Positions 6,544-13,282 of a stretch of DNA of 15,996 nt are shown here, piece by piece. Position 1 is the first letter of the stretch; every line of letters starts with the position of its first letter. Source of the stretch: an uncultured Mycoplasmatota bacterium (GTDB lineage: Bacteria; Bacillota_I; Bacilli_A; RF39; UBA660); the NCBI GenBank assembly GCA_900552975.1, contig UWSL01000024.1, positions 1 to 15,996 on the forward strand. Reading direction: 5' to 3'. Under the pieces are notes generated by a model that saw nothing but the letters and a program-made list of their open reading frames with translations, did no database searches and was not told where the DNA came from. Both the position numbers and the translations under genes were made by a program.

Positions 6544-6568
6544 AAAAAAATCATTCTTTCGAATGATT
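6544..6568 (-). terminator. terminator in the leader of the 66-aa gene
   Basis: On the - strand, AATCATTC, loop GAAA, GAATGATT, then seven T. It lies about 40 bases before the 66-aa start, so it either attenuates that gene or ends transcripts arriving from the right, including a tRNA transcript if this was once the tRNA downstream flank. Confidence 0.75.
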
Positions 6569-6579
6569 CATATATGTAA

Positions 6580-6596
6580 GTTCGGATTTTCCGAAC
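6580..6596. other. short perfect hairpin next to att-like site
   Basis: GTTCGGA (6580-6586), three-base loop, TCCGAAC (6590-6596). GC-rich for this window. Lies between the 12-bp repeat and the terminator, no T-run. Confidence 0.6.
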
Positions 6597-6602
6597 AGAT
6601 TC

Positions 6603-6614
6603 CTCAATGGAGCA
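6603..6614 (-). repeat. att-like direct repeat, left copy
   Basis: CTCAATGGAGCA, identical to 15374-15385 at the tRNA-Gly 3' end. Four further bases match at the outer side with one gap (GATT/AATT region). No third copy was found by eye in 1-6600. Confidence 0.6.
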
Positions 6615-6645
6615 TTTGATAGGAAGGTTTTAAACCTTTTATCAA
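6604..6645 (-). other. possible 13-codon leader ORF crossing the att-like site
   Basis: TTG start, GTGAGGGG 8 bases upstream (6661-6654), reading MIKGLKPSYQMLH and ending in TGA inside the 12-bp repeat. It overlaps the hairpin 6615-6646. The start codon is weak and the length short, so it is only a possibility. Confidence 0.25.
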
Positions 6646-6646
6646 A
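6615..6646. other. long hairpin flanking the left att-like repeat
   Basis: TTTGATA (6615-6621) pairs with TATCAAA (6640-6646) and AAGGTTT (6624-6630) with AAACCTT (6632-6638). It starts at the base after the 12-bp repeat. The A-run follows on the + strand, so it is not a terminator in either direction. Confidence 0.65.
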
Positions 6647-6672
6647 AAAAATACCCCTCACTTGTTAGATTA

Positions 6673-6701
6673 ATTATATGATAAATTCTAGGATAAATCA
6701 A
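6673..6701 (-). promoter_or_regulatory. outward-facing promoter at the element's left end
   Basis: On the - strand, TTGATT (6701-6696), exactly 17 bases, TATAAT (6678-6673). It points left, across the 12-bp repeat, toward the 66-aa ORF and recombinase 1. It lies back to back with the cargo promoter. Confidence 0.65.
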
Positions 6702-6732
6702 TGGTTATATAGAAAATTTGCCTAAAATATAG

Positions 6733-6738
6733 TATAAT
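6733..6738 (+). promoter_or_regulatory. -10 box of the cargo operon
   Basis: Perfect TATAAT 49 bases before the first cargo ATG. No good -35 at 16-18 bases; the best upstream hexamers are weak, so an activator may be needed. Confidence 0.45.
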
Positions 6739-6786
6739 TTTGTTAGTAAGTGATAACTTTGAAGAAAAAAATGAGAGGTAAAATTT

Positions 6787-7698
6787 ATGAATTGGATTAA
6801 TATTCTTGTTAGTGTAGCATTAATAATTTTAACTTTAATTTTTGTTATAAAAATGATTGTTGAATATAAAAAAAGCAAATCAATAGATGAAAAAGTATTG
6901 TTTTGGGGTGTTGGAATAGTTGTATTTTTTCCTATTACATTCTTTTATTTAGATTTCTACAATGTTCCAAGTAAAATAGGATGGATAAATAATATTAATT
7001 CTAATGAATGGTTAAATATAATCTTTACATATGCAGTTGGCATCTTATCAGCTTTAATAGGAGCTTATATGACAATACGCTCTGTAAAAATGTCTATTGA
7101 TGAACAAGAGAAAGTTAGAAAAGAAGAAGAAAAGAAAAAAGCTTTACCCTTGCTAAAAATAAGTGCTGTAGAAGAATATGACTATAGATATAAATATATG
7201 CAATTTAGTTGCTTCTTTACTGAAGAAAGTAAACAAAGAAAAAGAAAAGATATTCCTGATACTGCAAACGTCACTATAAAGTTAGAAAACGTTGGAATGC
7301 GTGAGTTATATGATTTGTATATTGGAGATATACAATCAAGTGTTTTTAAGGTAGATAATGAATATCATAAAATGCATCCTATTATTTATAAAGATGATTA
7401 TGTATGTATTAATTTAAATTTTTACGAAATGGGAAATTACGACAAAGATTTATCTGGTGAGAAGTATCATACAATGATTAACTTTATGACGTTTAATTGT
7501 TATTTTAAAGATTGTTATAATAATTGGTATTATCAAGCATTACAAGTAAGTTTAATGTATAATCTAAAAAAAGATGTTCCAATAAAAGAAAGGGCTTTAA
7601 ATATTTCAGTAAGTAATACAGAAATTCTAAGTCCACCTATAGAAATAGATGAAAGGGATTTACCTTGGGAGAACGGAAAATCTTTATGTCATCATTAA
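6787..7698 (+). CDS. three-TM protein with C-terminal cytosolic domain
   Basis: 303 residues, GAGAGG 8 bases before ATG 6787. Three membrane helices (about 5-25, 37-57, 76-97) are followed by a highly charged helix (about 104-118, DEQEKVRKEEEKKKA) and then about 185 residues of mixed alpha/beta sequence with many aromatic residues. The positive-inside rule puts the large domain in the cytosol. I recognise no family. Membrane anchor plus soluble domain is a common form for sensors and for membrane effectors of phage-defence systems carried on mobile elements, but there is no signature proving either. First gene of the cargo operon; 24 bases separate it from the Sel1 gene. Confidence 0.8.
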   Translation: MNWINILVSVALIILTLIFVIKMIVEYKKSKSIDEKVLFWGVGIVVFFPITFFYLDFYNVPSKIGWINNINSNEWLNIIFTYAVGILSALIGAYMTIRSVKMSIDEQEKVRKEEEKKKALPLLKISAVEEYDYRYKYMQFSCFFTEESKQRKRKDIPDTANVTIKLENVGMRELYDLYIGDIQSSVFKVDNEYHKMHPIIYKDDYVCINLNFYEMGNYDKDLSGEKYHTMINFMTFNCYFKDCYNNWYYQALQVSLMYNLKKDVPIKERALNISVSNTEILSPPIEIDERDLPWENGKSLCHH

Positions 7699-7722
7699 AT
7701 AAAAAGTGAGGAGGAATATTAA

Positions 7723-8346
7723 ATGAATAAAATAATTCCGATGATTTTTAATATAAATGATTTAGAAGAAAATGCAAAAAAAGGAGATGGCTTATCTTGT
7801 TATATATTAGGAAGAAGTTATGATAGTGGTGAAAATGGACTTGAGCAAAATTTTAATAAAGCATTGTTTTGGTACAATAAAGGAAAAAAGTTAGAAGATC
7901 CTAGATGTATTTATGGCGTAGGTGCTTGTTATTACTTTGGTGATGGTGTAGAACAAGATAAAAAACAAGCCTATGAACTTTTTGTTAAAGCATATCAACC
8001 TCTATTAGAATTAATAGAACAAGAAAAGAATATTCCAAATAGACAAGCATTTTCTATATTTTGTCTAGGAGCATACTATTATTTTGGTTTTGGAGATATA
8101 GAAAAAGACGATAATACTGCTTTTAAATTAATCTATGACAGTGCAATGAAAGGTCATATAGCAGGTATATATGATTTAGGTGCAAATTTTTATTATAATG
8201 GAATTGGGACTGAAAGAGATTTAGAAAAATCTAAATTCTATTTAGAACTTGCTTCAAAATATGGATTACCAAGAGCAATAAAAAAACTTCAAGAATATAA
8301 GACTATGTACAATAATGAAATAAACATTCATAAAAAAGTGAAATAG
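7723..8346 (+). CDS. Sel1-repeat (TPR-like) protein
   Basis: 207 residues, GTGAGGAGG before ATG 7723. Four Sel1-like repeats are visible at about 20-55, 56-91, 109-144 and 145-181, each with the pattern A...LG..Y..G.G...D...A..W/F...A...G. The spacer between repeats 2 and 3 holds a helical insert. Sel1 repeats are right-handed alpha solenoids that bind other proteins; they are seen in signalling adaptors and in several mobile-element and effector proteins. No signal peptide, so cytosolic. The partner could be the membrane protein encoded just upstream; this is inference from adjacency. Confidence 0.88.
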   Translation: MNKIIPMIFNINDLEENAKKGDGLSCYILGRSYDSGENGLEQNFNKALFWYNKGKKLEDPRCIYGVGACYYFGDGVEQDKKQAYELFVKAYQPLLELIEQEKNIPNRQAFSIFCLGAYYYFGFGDIEKDDNTAFKLIYDSAMKGHIAGIYDLGANFYYNGIGTERDLEKSKFYLELASKYGLPRAIKKLQEYKTMYNNEINIHKKVK

Positions 8347-8363
8347 TAAAGGAAAATAAAATT

Positions 8364-8897
8364 ATGAAAATTAATACTGAAAATATTCAAATAAGATTAT
8401 GTAATTCTAATGATGTTGATGATATTCACAAAATAGAAAATGTTGTAATAGATAATTTTAAGGAAAATGAAAAAGGATATTTTCTTCCGTTTAAAAAAGA
8501 TACATATTTAAGAATTGTTAATAACCCAATTAATGATGGAGAAATATATGGTGCATTTTTAAATAACAAAATGATAGCATGGATATTTTTATCAGTATCT
8601 AATAGAATGAAACAAATTAAAAGTTATATACCTGATATAGAAGGAAAATGTGCTGATATAGATGGTGTTATAGTTTTACCTGAATATAGAGGTAATCATT
8701 TACAAAATATATTAGTAAAACATTTAGAAAAAAGAGCAAAAGAATTAGGTATAAATAATATTGTAGCAGAAGTAACTTTTGGAAATGTTTATAGTTTAAA
8801 AAATCTTCAAAGTATGGGATATGAAATAAAAACTTGGTATCAAAAAGATGAGAATATAAAAAGACATATTTTATTAAAAAGATTGGAGGACAATTAA
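8364..8897 (+). CDS. GNAT-family N-acetyltransferase
   Basis: 177 residues, AAAGGA about 10 bases before ATG 8364. Opens with IRLCNSNDVDDIHKIE (beta1-alpha1 of the fold). Motif A is at about 100-125: a DIDGVIVLPEYRG strand-turn followed by a long helix, with R109-G110-N-H-L-Q as a variant of the acetyl-CoA-binding Q/R-x-x-G-x-G/A loop. Motif B follows (NVYSLKNLQSMGYE, about 141-154). The enzyme transfers an acetyl group from acetyl-CoA to an amine; the substrate cannot be told. The atypical pyrophosphate loop (NHL for the usual GxG/A) is notable. It sits mid-operon; its stop overlaps the ATG of a 17-codon ORF. Confidence 0.88.
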   Translation: MKINTENIQIRLCNSNDVDDIHKIENVVIDNFKENEKGYFLPFKKDTYLRIVNNPINDGEIYGAFLNNKMIAWIFLSVSNRMKQIKSYIPDIEGKCADIDGVIVLPEYRGNHLQNILVKHLEKRAKELGINNIVAEVTFGNVYSLKNLQSMGYEIKTWYQKDENIKRHILLKRLEDN

Positions 8898-8950
8898 TGA
8901 TTATTACTAAAAATAATTTAGATGAAAAAGTTCCTAAGGAAGTGCTATGA
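8897..8950 (+). CDS. 17-codon mini-ORF linking two cargo genes
   Basis: Reads MIITKNNLDEKVPKEVL. Its ATG overlaps the acetyltransferase TAA by one base (TAATG) and is preceded by TTGGAGG. Its TGA overlaps the ATG of the next gene (ATGA). It therefore carries ribosomes from one gene to the next, and may be a translational coupler or the remnant of a decayed gene. Confidence 0.5.
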   Translation: MIITKNNLDEKVPKEVL

Positions 8951-9501
8951 ATTTATATACTAATATTAGCTATAAAGATAAAACAGGAATCATTATATAT
9001 AATACAAATCCTACTACTTGGAATTGTTTATATTCTTTTTATGAATTAAATCATAAATTTACAATAGATGAATACAACTTTGGTAAGGAAGATATTACAT
9101 ATAGAGAATTAATTGAAGAATATCAAAAAGTATATAAGAAAATATATGAAGATAAAAAAGGAAATATCAAGAATGTAAGAATACAAACTTTAATTGATGA
9201 GTATAAAAAGACTTTTAATTTAAAAGATGTTCATATAAATGATGAATTACTTCCAATTTTTGAATTAAAATATTCAAAATCAAAAAATGTTTGGACTTTA
9301 TGTTATTTTGAAAATTATGTTGTTGATAATGTAGATAGTTTTGATGATTTATTAAATCAAAAGTTATATGAACAAAAAATATTACCATTAGATTCTTGCA
9401 TAAAAGAATTAGATGGTGTAGGTTTAACAAGTAATATTCCATATCTATTATCTATTGAATCTAATATAGAAAAATTAAATAATAATTTAATGAAAGGGTA
9501 A
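8947..9501 (+). CDS. hypothetical 184-aa cargo protein
   Basis: 184 residues from ATG 8947, with AAGGA 5-6 bases upstream and an ATGA overlap with the 17-codon ORF. Sequence features: a beta-rich start (GIIIYNTNPTTWN.LYSFYELNHKF), a long charged helix (about 50-90) and a second mixed region with FELKYSKSKNVWTLCYF. No signal peptide, membrane helix or catalytic signature. I do not recognise it. Position between an acetyltransferase and a hydrolase suggests a role in the same small-molecule or protein-modification task, but that is context only. Confidence 0.7.
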   Translation: MNLYTNISYKDKTGIIIYNTNPTTWNCLYSFYELNHKFTIDEYNFGKEDITYRELIEEYQKVYKKIYEDKKGNIKNVRIQTLIDEYKKTFNLKDVHINDELLPIFELKYSKSKNVWTLCYFENYVVDNVDSFDDLLNQKLYEQKILPLDSCIKELDGVGLTSNIPYLLSIESNIEKLNNNLMKG

Positions 9502-9507
9502 TTTAAA

Positions 9508-10062
9508 ATGAAAAATAATTATTTATTAATATACGGAAGTTTTGGAAGTCCATTTTCAAATTGGATTCCTTATTTAAGAAAAGAAATTGAAGATAAAAAT
9601 TTGGAAGTTTATACTCCAGATTTTCCAATTGGTGTTGGTTATCAAAATTACGAGAATTGGTCTAAACTTTTAAAGACATATGTTGATGCAAATATTATCA
9701 ATGAAAATACAATTATATTTGCTCATTCAATAGCTCCAATATTTATTTGTAAATTTTTAGTTGAGAATAAAATAAGAGTTAAGCGATTAGTTCTCGTTTG
9801 TGGATTTAATAATTATCTTGGGATAGATAAGGATTATGATACAGTTAATGAGAGTATGTATTTTAATAATCTATCTGATATAAAAAATTATTGTAGTGAT
9901 ATAGTATGTTTTTATTCAGATAATGACCCTTATGTTAAGTATGAAGCTGAAAAAGAATTTGCTGATACTATTACAGATAATCATATAATGATTTCTGGTG
10001 GTGGGCATTTAAATTCTGAAAGCGGGTATACTGAATTTGCTGAACTACTTAAATATGTCTAA
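9508..10062 (+). CDS. RBBP9/YdeN-type alpha/beta hydrolase
   Basis: 184 residues, AAAGGG 9 bases before ATG 9508, spaced 6 bases after the previous stop. Full catalytic triad visible: nucleophile Ser74 in FAHSIAP (variant of GHSxG), Asp140 in SDNDPYV, His167 in GGGHLNSESGYTEF. The start LLIYGSFGSP...WIPYLRKEIE..NLEVYTPDFP and the final motif are typical of the RBBP9/YdeN serine-hydrolase family. Family members are small esterase- or amidase-like cytosolic enzymes with few known substrates. Last gene of the cargo operon, followed by hairpins at 10064-10100 and 10131-10165. Confidence 0.88.
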   Translation: MKNNYLLIYGSFGSPFSNWIPYLRKEIEDKNLEVYTPDFPIGVGYQNYENWSKLLKTYVDANIINENTIIFAHSIAPIFICKFLVENKIRVKRLVLVCGFNNYLGIDKDYDTVNESMYFNNLSDIKNYCSDIVCFYSDNDPYVKYEAEKEFADTITDNHIMISGGGHLNSESGYTEFAELLKYV

Positions 10063-10063
10063 T

Positions 10064-10104
10064 ACGCACGCTAATTGACTATGTCAATTTGCAAGTGCGT
10101 TTCT
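10064..10104. other. nested inverted repeat: terminator or candidate oriT
   Basis: ACGCAC (10064-10069) pairs with GTGCGT (10095-10100), enclosing AATTGAC (10073-10079) and GTCAATT (10083-10089), then only TTTCT. The short T tract makes a weak terminator. The hairpin followed by CAAGTGCG/TTTC resembles the hairpin-plus-AAGTGCG or AGTGTG/TTA nick layout of mobilization origins, and the relaxase gene is adjacent. Confidence 0.5.
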
Positions 10105-10130
10105 AAATTATCAAAAATTTAGTATGTATC

Positions 10131-10169
10131 AAAGACTACGACTTTTAAAAAATATCGTAGTCTTTTTCT
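10131..10169. terminator. terminator between convergent cargo and relaxase genes
   Basis: AAAGACTACGA (10131-10141) and TCGTAGTCTTT (10155-10165), then TTCTA. The relaxase TAA (10147-10145) lies in the loop, the same arrangement as at recombinase 1, and the outer stem AAAGACTA/TAGTCTTT is shared with that terminator. Confidence 0.8.
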
Positions 10170-11380
10170 AATGATTCTTTATTTATAAAAATATTTACTT
10201 CTGTTTCACTAGCGGTATCTTTAGATATTTCTTTTAAATCTGTAGAATTGTATAAGTCATTATCATAACATCCTTTTAAAATATCTATCGTCTTTTCTTT
10301 ATTCTTTTTATCATTAGATAATAAATTTTCTCTAAAAAATTCTTTTAATATTAACAATAAATGATTAATAAAATTTATCAAATTAGTTTTATCTTCGTGT
10401 AATTTACCATTCTCATCTTCTAAAAAATTAATATCAATAAGACTATTTTTATATTTTCTTTCTAATGTTTTATAATCACAAGTGAATTCATTTAAACTTT
10501 CAACAAATGCTTTACTTGTTACCATATTTTGAATTTCTTTACTATACATGTCTAGAAAATTTAATAGAATATGATAAATTTCTCCATCAATAATTACTTT
10601 ATCAGTTAACGCTTTCTTTTTAGAATTTTGTAATGAACCTTTTATTTTCCAATATTGTTCTTCTATTTTTTTCTTACTTCTAAATGCTTGTCTATCATAA
10701 TATCTAGCAACATTTTTAAATTGTCCCATTGATAAATGTTTAACACCTGTGTGTTTTTCTCCTCGTTCTAATTTGAATTCTTTCTTAGTTAATCGTTCAT
10801 GATATTTATCTTGTAATTCAGTTAAGTGAATATCAGATTTAATGTATGTGCGTTTAGAAATTGTGTATTTAGTTGTACCAGTTCGTTTATCAAATTTTCG
10901 AACAAGTGGTACAACAACACAATGTAAATGGGGTACTTTTTCATCCATATGAATAACAGCATGTAAGATTTGTTCTTTTGTATATCCTAAATCTTCATAA
11001 ATAAAATTCATAGTTTCGTTTGCCCATCTCATAAGTTCTTCTTTACTCAAATTTTTAAAGAAATCTTTATCACTTGTGAATATCATTTCATCAGCAACAA
11101 CACTTTTAGAATCATTTACCATATCATAAAAAGACTTTTTCCTATCGGCTCTCATGTTCTTCATTCTTTCAGAATGTTCTTTTTGATATTCTTTTGTTAT
11201 TTCATAAAATTTCTCTACATAATTATTACATTTTATTATTTCAATATTATTTTTACTATCTTCAATCCTAATATTTGGATTAGATTTGTATTTATCTTTT
11301 GTTCTTTCATTATGACTGCCTTTTTGTGATAGTTCATGTATTGTTTTAATGCCTTCACCTCTAAAAATTGCATAACTCAT
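10145..11380 (-). CDS. MobV/Pre-family relaxase
   Basis: 411 residues, AAAGGAG 8 bases before ATG 11380. The N-terminal 230 residues match MobV/Pre: an early HNER....K..NPNI motif (H23, N24, R26) and the metal-binding and catalytic motif H144-x-D-E-x-x-P-H151-x-H153 in HAVIHMDEKVPHLHCVVVPL. The C-terminal part (about 235-411) is helical, likely a coiled coil or accessory region. MobV relaxases nick oriT and pilot single-stranded DNA to a recipient using a helper's secretion system. Together with a large serine recombinase this matches Tn4451-type mobilizable elements. It is the last gene of the - strand mobility block, 3 bases from the 63-aa gene. Confidence 0.93.
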   Translation of the reverse strand: MSYAIFRGEGIKTIHELSQKGSHNERTKDKYKSNPNIRIEDSKNNIEIIKCNNYVEKFYEITKEYQKEHSERMKNMRADRKKSFYDMVNDSKSVVADEMIFTSDKDFFKNLSKEELMRWANETMNFIYEDLGYTKEQILHAVIHMDEKVPHLHCVVVPLVRKFDKRTGTTKYTISKRTYIKSDIHLTELQDKYHERLTKKEFKLERGEKHTGVKHLSMGQFKNVARYYDRQAFRSKKKIEEQYWKIKGSLQNSKKKALTDKVIIDGEIYHILLNFLDMYSKEIQNMVTSKAFVESLNEFTCDYKTLERKYKNSLIDINFLEDENGKLHEDKTNLINFINHLLLILKEFFRENLLSNDKKNKEKTIDILKGCYDNDLYNSTDLKEISKDTASETEVNIFINKESLEKDYDIF

Positions 11381-11383
11381 ATC

Positions 11384-11575
11384 TTATTCTCCTTTCTTAT
11401 TATTGTCATTTTCTTTTTTTGATTGCTCTAAAATTTTTTCAATTTGTTCTTGATATTGTTTATCTTTTTTTAAAACTTCTAGCATAAGATAATTAGGAAT
11501 TTCTTCTTTATCTTCCTTAAAATATTCAAGAATTTGTGGTACTACTATTTCAAAAAAGTAGTTAATAATTGTCAT
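11384..11575 (-). CDS. 63-aa helical protein preceding the relaxase
   Basis: I take ATG 11575 as start; GGAAAGGAG lies directly before it with no spacer, which is odd, but the only longer frame starts with GTG inside the terminator stem. The protein is helical: a hydrophobic, amphipathic start (INYFFEIVVPQILEYF) then a charged tail rich in Lys, Glu and Gln. Small proteins beside Mob genes can be accessory DNA-binding or regulatory factors; none is recognisable here. Three bases separate its stop from the relaxase start, so the pair is likely coupled. Confidence 0.6.
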   Translation of the reverse strand: MTIINYFFEIVVPQILEYFKEDKEEIPNYLMLEVLKKDKQYQEQIEKILEQSKKENDNNKKGE

Positions 11576-11597
11576 CTCCTTTCCACCACCAAAACAT

Positions 11598-11623
11598 AAA
11601 AAAAAGAACACATTTCTGTGTTC
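11598..11623 (-). terminator. terminator between the 231-aa and 63-aa genes
   Basis: On the - strand, GAACACA, loop GAAA, TGTGTTC, then eight T. It falls within the mobility block, so the relaxase pair is either read through at a reduced level or has its own weak promoter that I cannot identify. Confidence 0.8.
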
Positions 11624-11635
11624 AAATTTATATTA

Positions 11636-12331
11636 TTATTTTTTCTTTGTTCTAGTATCCGTCTTACTAAATTCACTACTTATCATTTCAATGTTTAATG
11701 AAGAATTATCTTGTAATGGAATAATTCTTGTCATATTTTCATTTATAAATGCACAATGATGTTCAATTTTAAAATATTCAGTATCAGTTATAAGTTTATA
11801 TTCTATAAAAAGATTTGGAATAAAAGTATAACTATTATCACTATTACTTTTACCATAATCTGTATCACTTTGAGTATAACTTCCTTCCAACATACATTCT
11901 AATAAACTAGGTCGATCACATGAACCTACATCAATTTCTTTTGATTTATCCGAACTATTGTGAATTGCTTGTTCATTCAAATTAATATCAGTTGCTGTTA
12001 TAGAATGTAGAGTATATATTTCTTTTAATGTTGAATTATTAAAAGATTGATTTAATGCTTCGTTTATACATTTATCTATATCAGTTTCCTTATTAATTAC
12101 CATTAATCTTACAGGTACATCGTCTTTGTAAAAAATTATGGAATTTTGTTTATTGCTAATATTTAAATTATCTTGATTACTAGTTATAATACAATTACAA
12201 TTTCTCACAATTTTATAAGAGTTAAAAGGAATATTACCATTTTCAAATCCATCAACAAATGCACCACTAAAACATTCAATATGATTTGGATTTTGCTCAG
12301 TCCATAAATCTATTGTTCTTATTATATTCAT
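11636..12331 (-). CDS. hypothetical 231-aa protein of the mobility block
   Basis: 231 residues, AAAGGAT before ATG 12331, 17 bases after the 212-aa gene stop. Soluble, rich in Asn, Ser, Asp and Ile, no membrane segment. Early DLWTEQNPNHIECFSGAFVDGFENG and a later SCDRPSLLECMLEGSY region separate two beta-prone halves. The C terminus is basic (KTDTRTKKK). I do not recognise a family. It ends just before the terminator, so it closes the first transcript segment of the block. Confidence 0.68.
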   Translation of the reverse strand: MNIIRTIDLWTEQNPNHIECFSGAFVDGFENGNIPFNSYKIVRNCNCIITSNQDNLNISNKQNSIIFYKDDVPVRLMVINKETDIDKCINEALNQSFNNSTLKEIYTLHSITATDINLNEQAIHNSSDKSKEIDVGSCDRPSLLECMLEGSYTQSDTDYGKSNSDNSYTFIPNLFIEYKLITDTEYFKIEHHCAFINENMTRIIPLQDNSSLNIEMISSEFSKTDTRTKKK

Positions 12332-12348
12332 TAATTAATATATCCTTT

Positions 12349-12987
12349 CTATTTTAACTTTCTTTTTTCTTCAATATTTTCAAATCCATAAACAGGGCTA
12401 TTATAATTTCTTTCAAATAATCTTTCAGCCATTTCTTTATTTTTAAATCGACTATTTAATAATACATAATTTTTATAGTTTTGTGGATCGTACTCATCTA
12501 TTTTAAAGTAATCCTTTTTATGATAAATATTAAAAAATAAATCAGTTAAGTCTAAATCTACAAGAGTAGAAAATCCACTTTGATAACAATATTCAGCAAC
12601 TTTTTTAACACAATCCCCAAAGTGAAATCCACCAATTACTATTTCATCAAAGGCTCCTAATTGTTCTATTAAATATCTTTCACTAGGATATTTAATATCT
12701 TTATCTTGTTTTTCGCTACCATCCTGATTATAACCACTAGCCTGTTCAAAAGTTATATCAGTATAAATTATTTTATCAGTAGGTAAAGGGTTAATTCCAT
12801 AAATATTTTTATCTGGATAAATGGCATAAACAATTTGATATCCTTTTTCTCTATATCTTTTTTGTATACATTCATTTAATACTTTATATGGCTTTTCTCT
12901 TTTCGTTTGTTGTAAATATTCTTCTGAAAATTCGAAAGAACGATTATATTCTTGAATAGGATATAAATATAAAAAAATTTTTTTCAT
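12349..12987 (-). CDS. 212-aa protein, possible cysteine-hydrolase-like fold
   Basis: 212 residues, TTAGGTGAT about 7 bases before ATG 12987. The centre reads FDEIVIGGFHFGDCVKKVAE followed by GFSTLVDLDLTDLFF (about 113-152). This fits the isochorismatase-family spacing I-x-G-x5-C-V-x3-A-x6-G-(F/Y)-x3-V-x2-D, with C126 as possible nucleophile, preceded by a YPSERYLIEQ segment. The canonical Asp and Lys partners are not clear to me, so this is a fold-level suspicion only. No signal peptide. Conserved-looking and probably co-transcribed with the recombinase genes above and the 231-aa gene below. Confidence 0.65.
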   Translation of the reverse strand: MKKIFLYLYPIQEYNRSFEFSEEYLQQTKREKPYKVLNECIQKRYREKGYQIVYAIYPDKNIYGINPLPTDKIIYTDITFEQASGYNQDGSEKQDKDIKYPSERYLIEQLGAFDEIVIGGFHFGDCVKKVAEYCYQSGFSTLVDLDLTDLFFNIYHKKDYFKIDEYDPQNYKNYVLLNSRFKNKEMAERLFERNYNSPVYGFENIEEKRKLK

Positions 12988-13018
12988 AAGTAATCACCTA
13001 AATATGTTTTATCATAAT

Positions 13019-13282
13019 TTAGCCATTTATTAGTAATAAAGTGTATTTATCCTTATCGAATTTATGGTTCTTTTTATTAGGAATTATCTGTAATATATTG
13101 TTATTATTATCTAATTCACCAAGATTTAATTTATCTTTTTCTATTGTAATAGGTGATATATTATAAAACTTACTTAATGAATTGATATATTTATCTATAT
13201 CATCTTTAGTCTTTTCATTAGATAAAATAATATCTCTATCATTAATATTAATTATCATATCAAAACAATCATTTCTAAACAT
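13019..13282 (-). CDS. 87-aa hypothetical protein following recombinase 2
   Basis: 87 residues; its ATG (13282) is the base after the recombinase TAA, so the sequence reads TAAATG and translation is probably coupled. No strong ribosome site (only GG about 5 bases upstream, inside the recombinase gene). Contents: short beta strands (MIININDRDIIL, NILQIIPNKKN) and a helix (DDIDKYINSLSKFY). The end YTLLLING is strand-like. No known motif. It may be a recombinase accessory factor by position. Confidence 0.6.
   Translation of the reverse strand: MFRNDCFDMIININDRDIILSNEKTKDDIDKYINSLSKFYNISPITIEKDKLNLGELDNNNNILQIIPNKKNHKFDKDKYTLLLING

Larger units (their letters stand above)
4267..6614 (-). mobile_element. 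second recombinase module, right end of an older element
   Basis: Recombinase 1, its leader ORF, the 66-aa gene and the structured leader up to the 12-bp repeat form a block laid out like the right end of the 6603-15385 element (att, terminator hairpin, small ORF, recombinase). The left end of this element is not identified and is probably outside the window; genes 1-3930 may be its cargo. Confidence 0.45.

Noticed and set aside
6600..6660. Degenerate tRNA gene on the - strand ending in TGCTCCA
   Set aside because: The hairpin AAGG-TTTAAAA-CCTT is too far from the CCA-like end for a T arm and acceptor, and there is no anticodon or D arm; only the 12-bp end is shared with tRNA-Gly.
9215..9442. 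- strand frame of 75 residues
   Set aside because: It lies wholly inside the 184-aa cargo gene, is low-complexity, and has no promoter or ribosome site.
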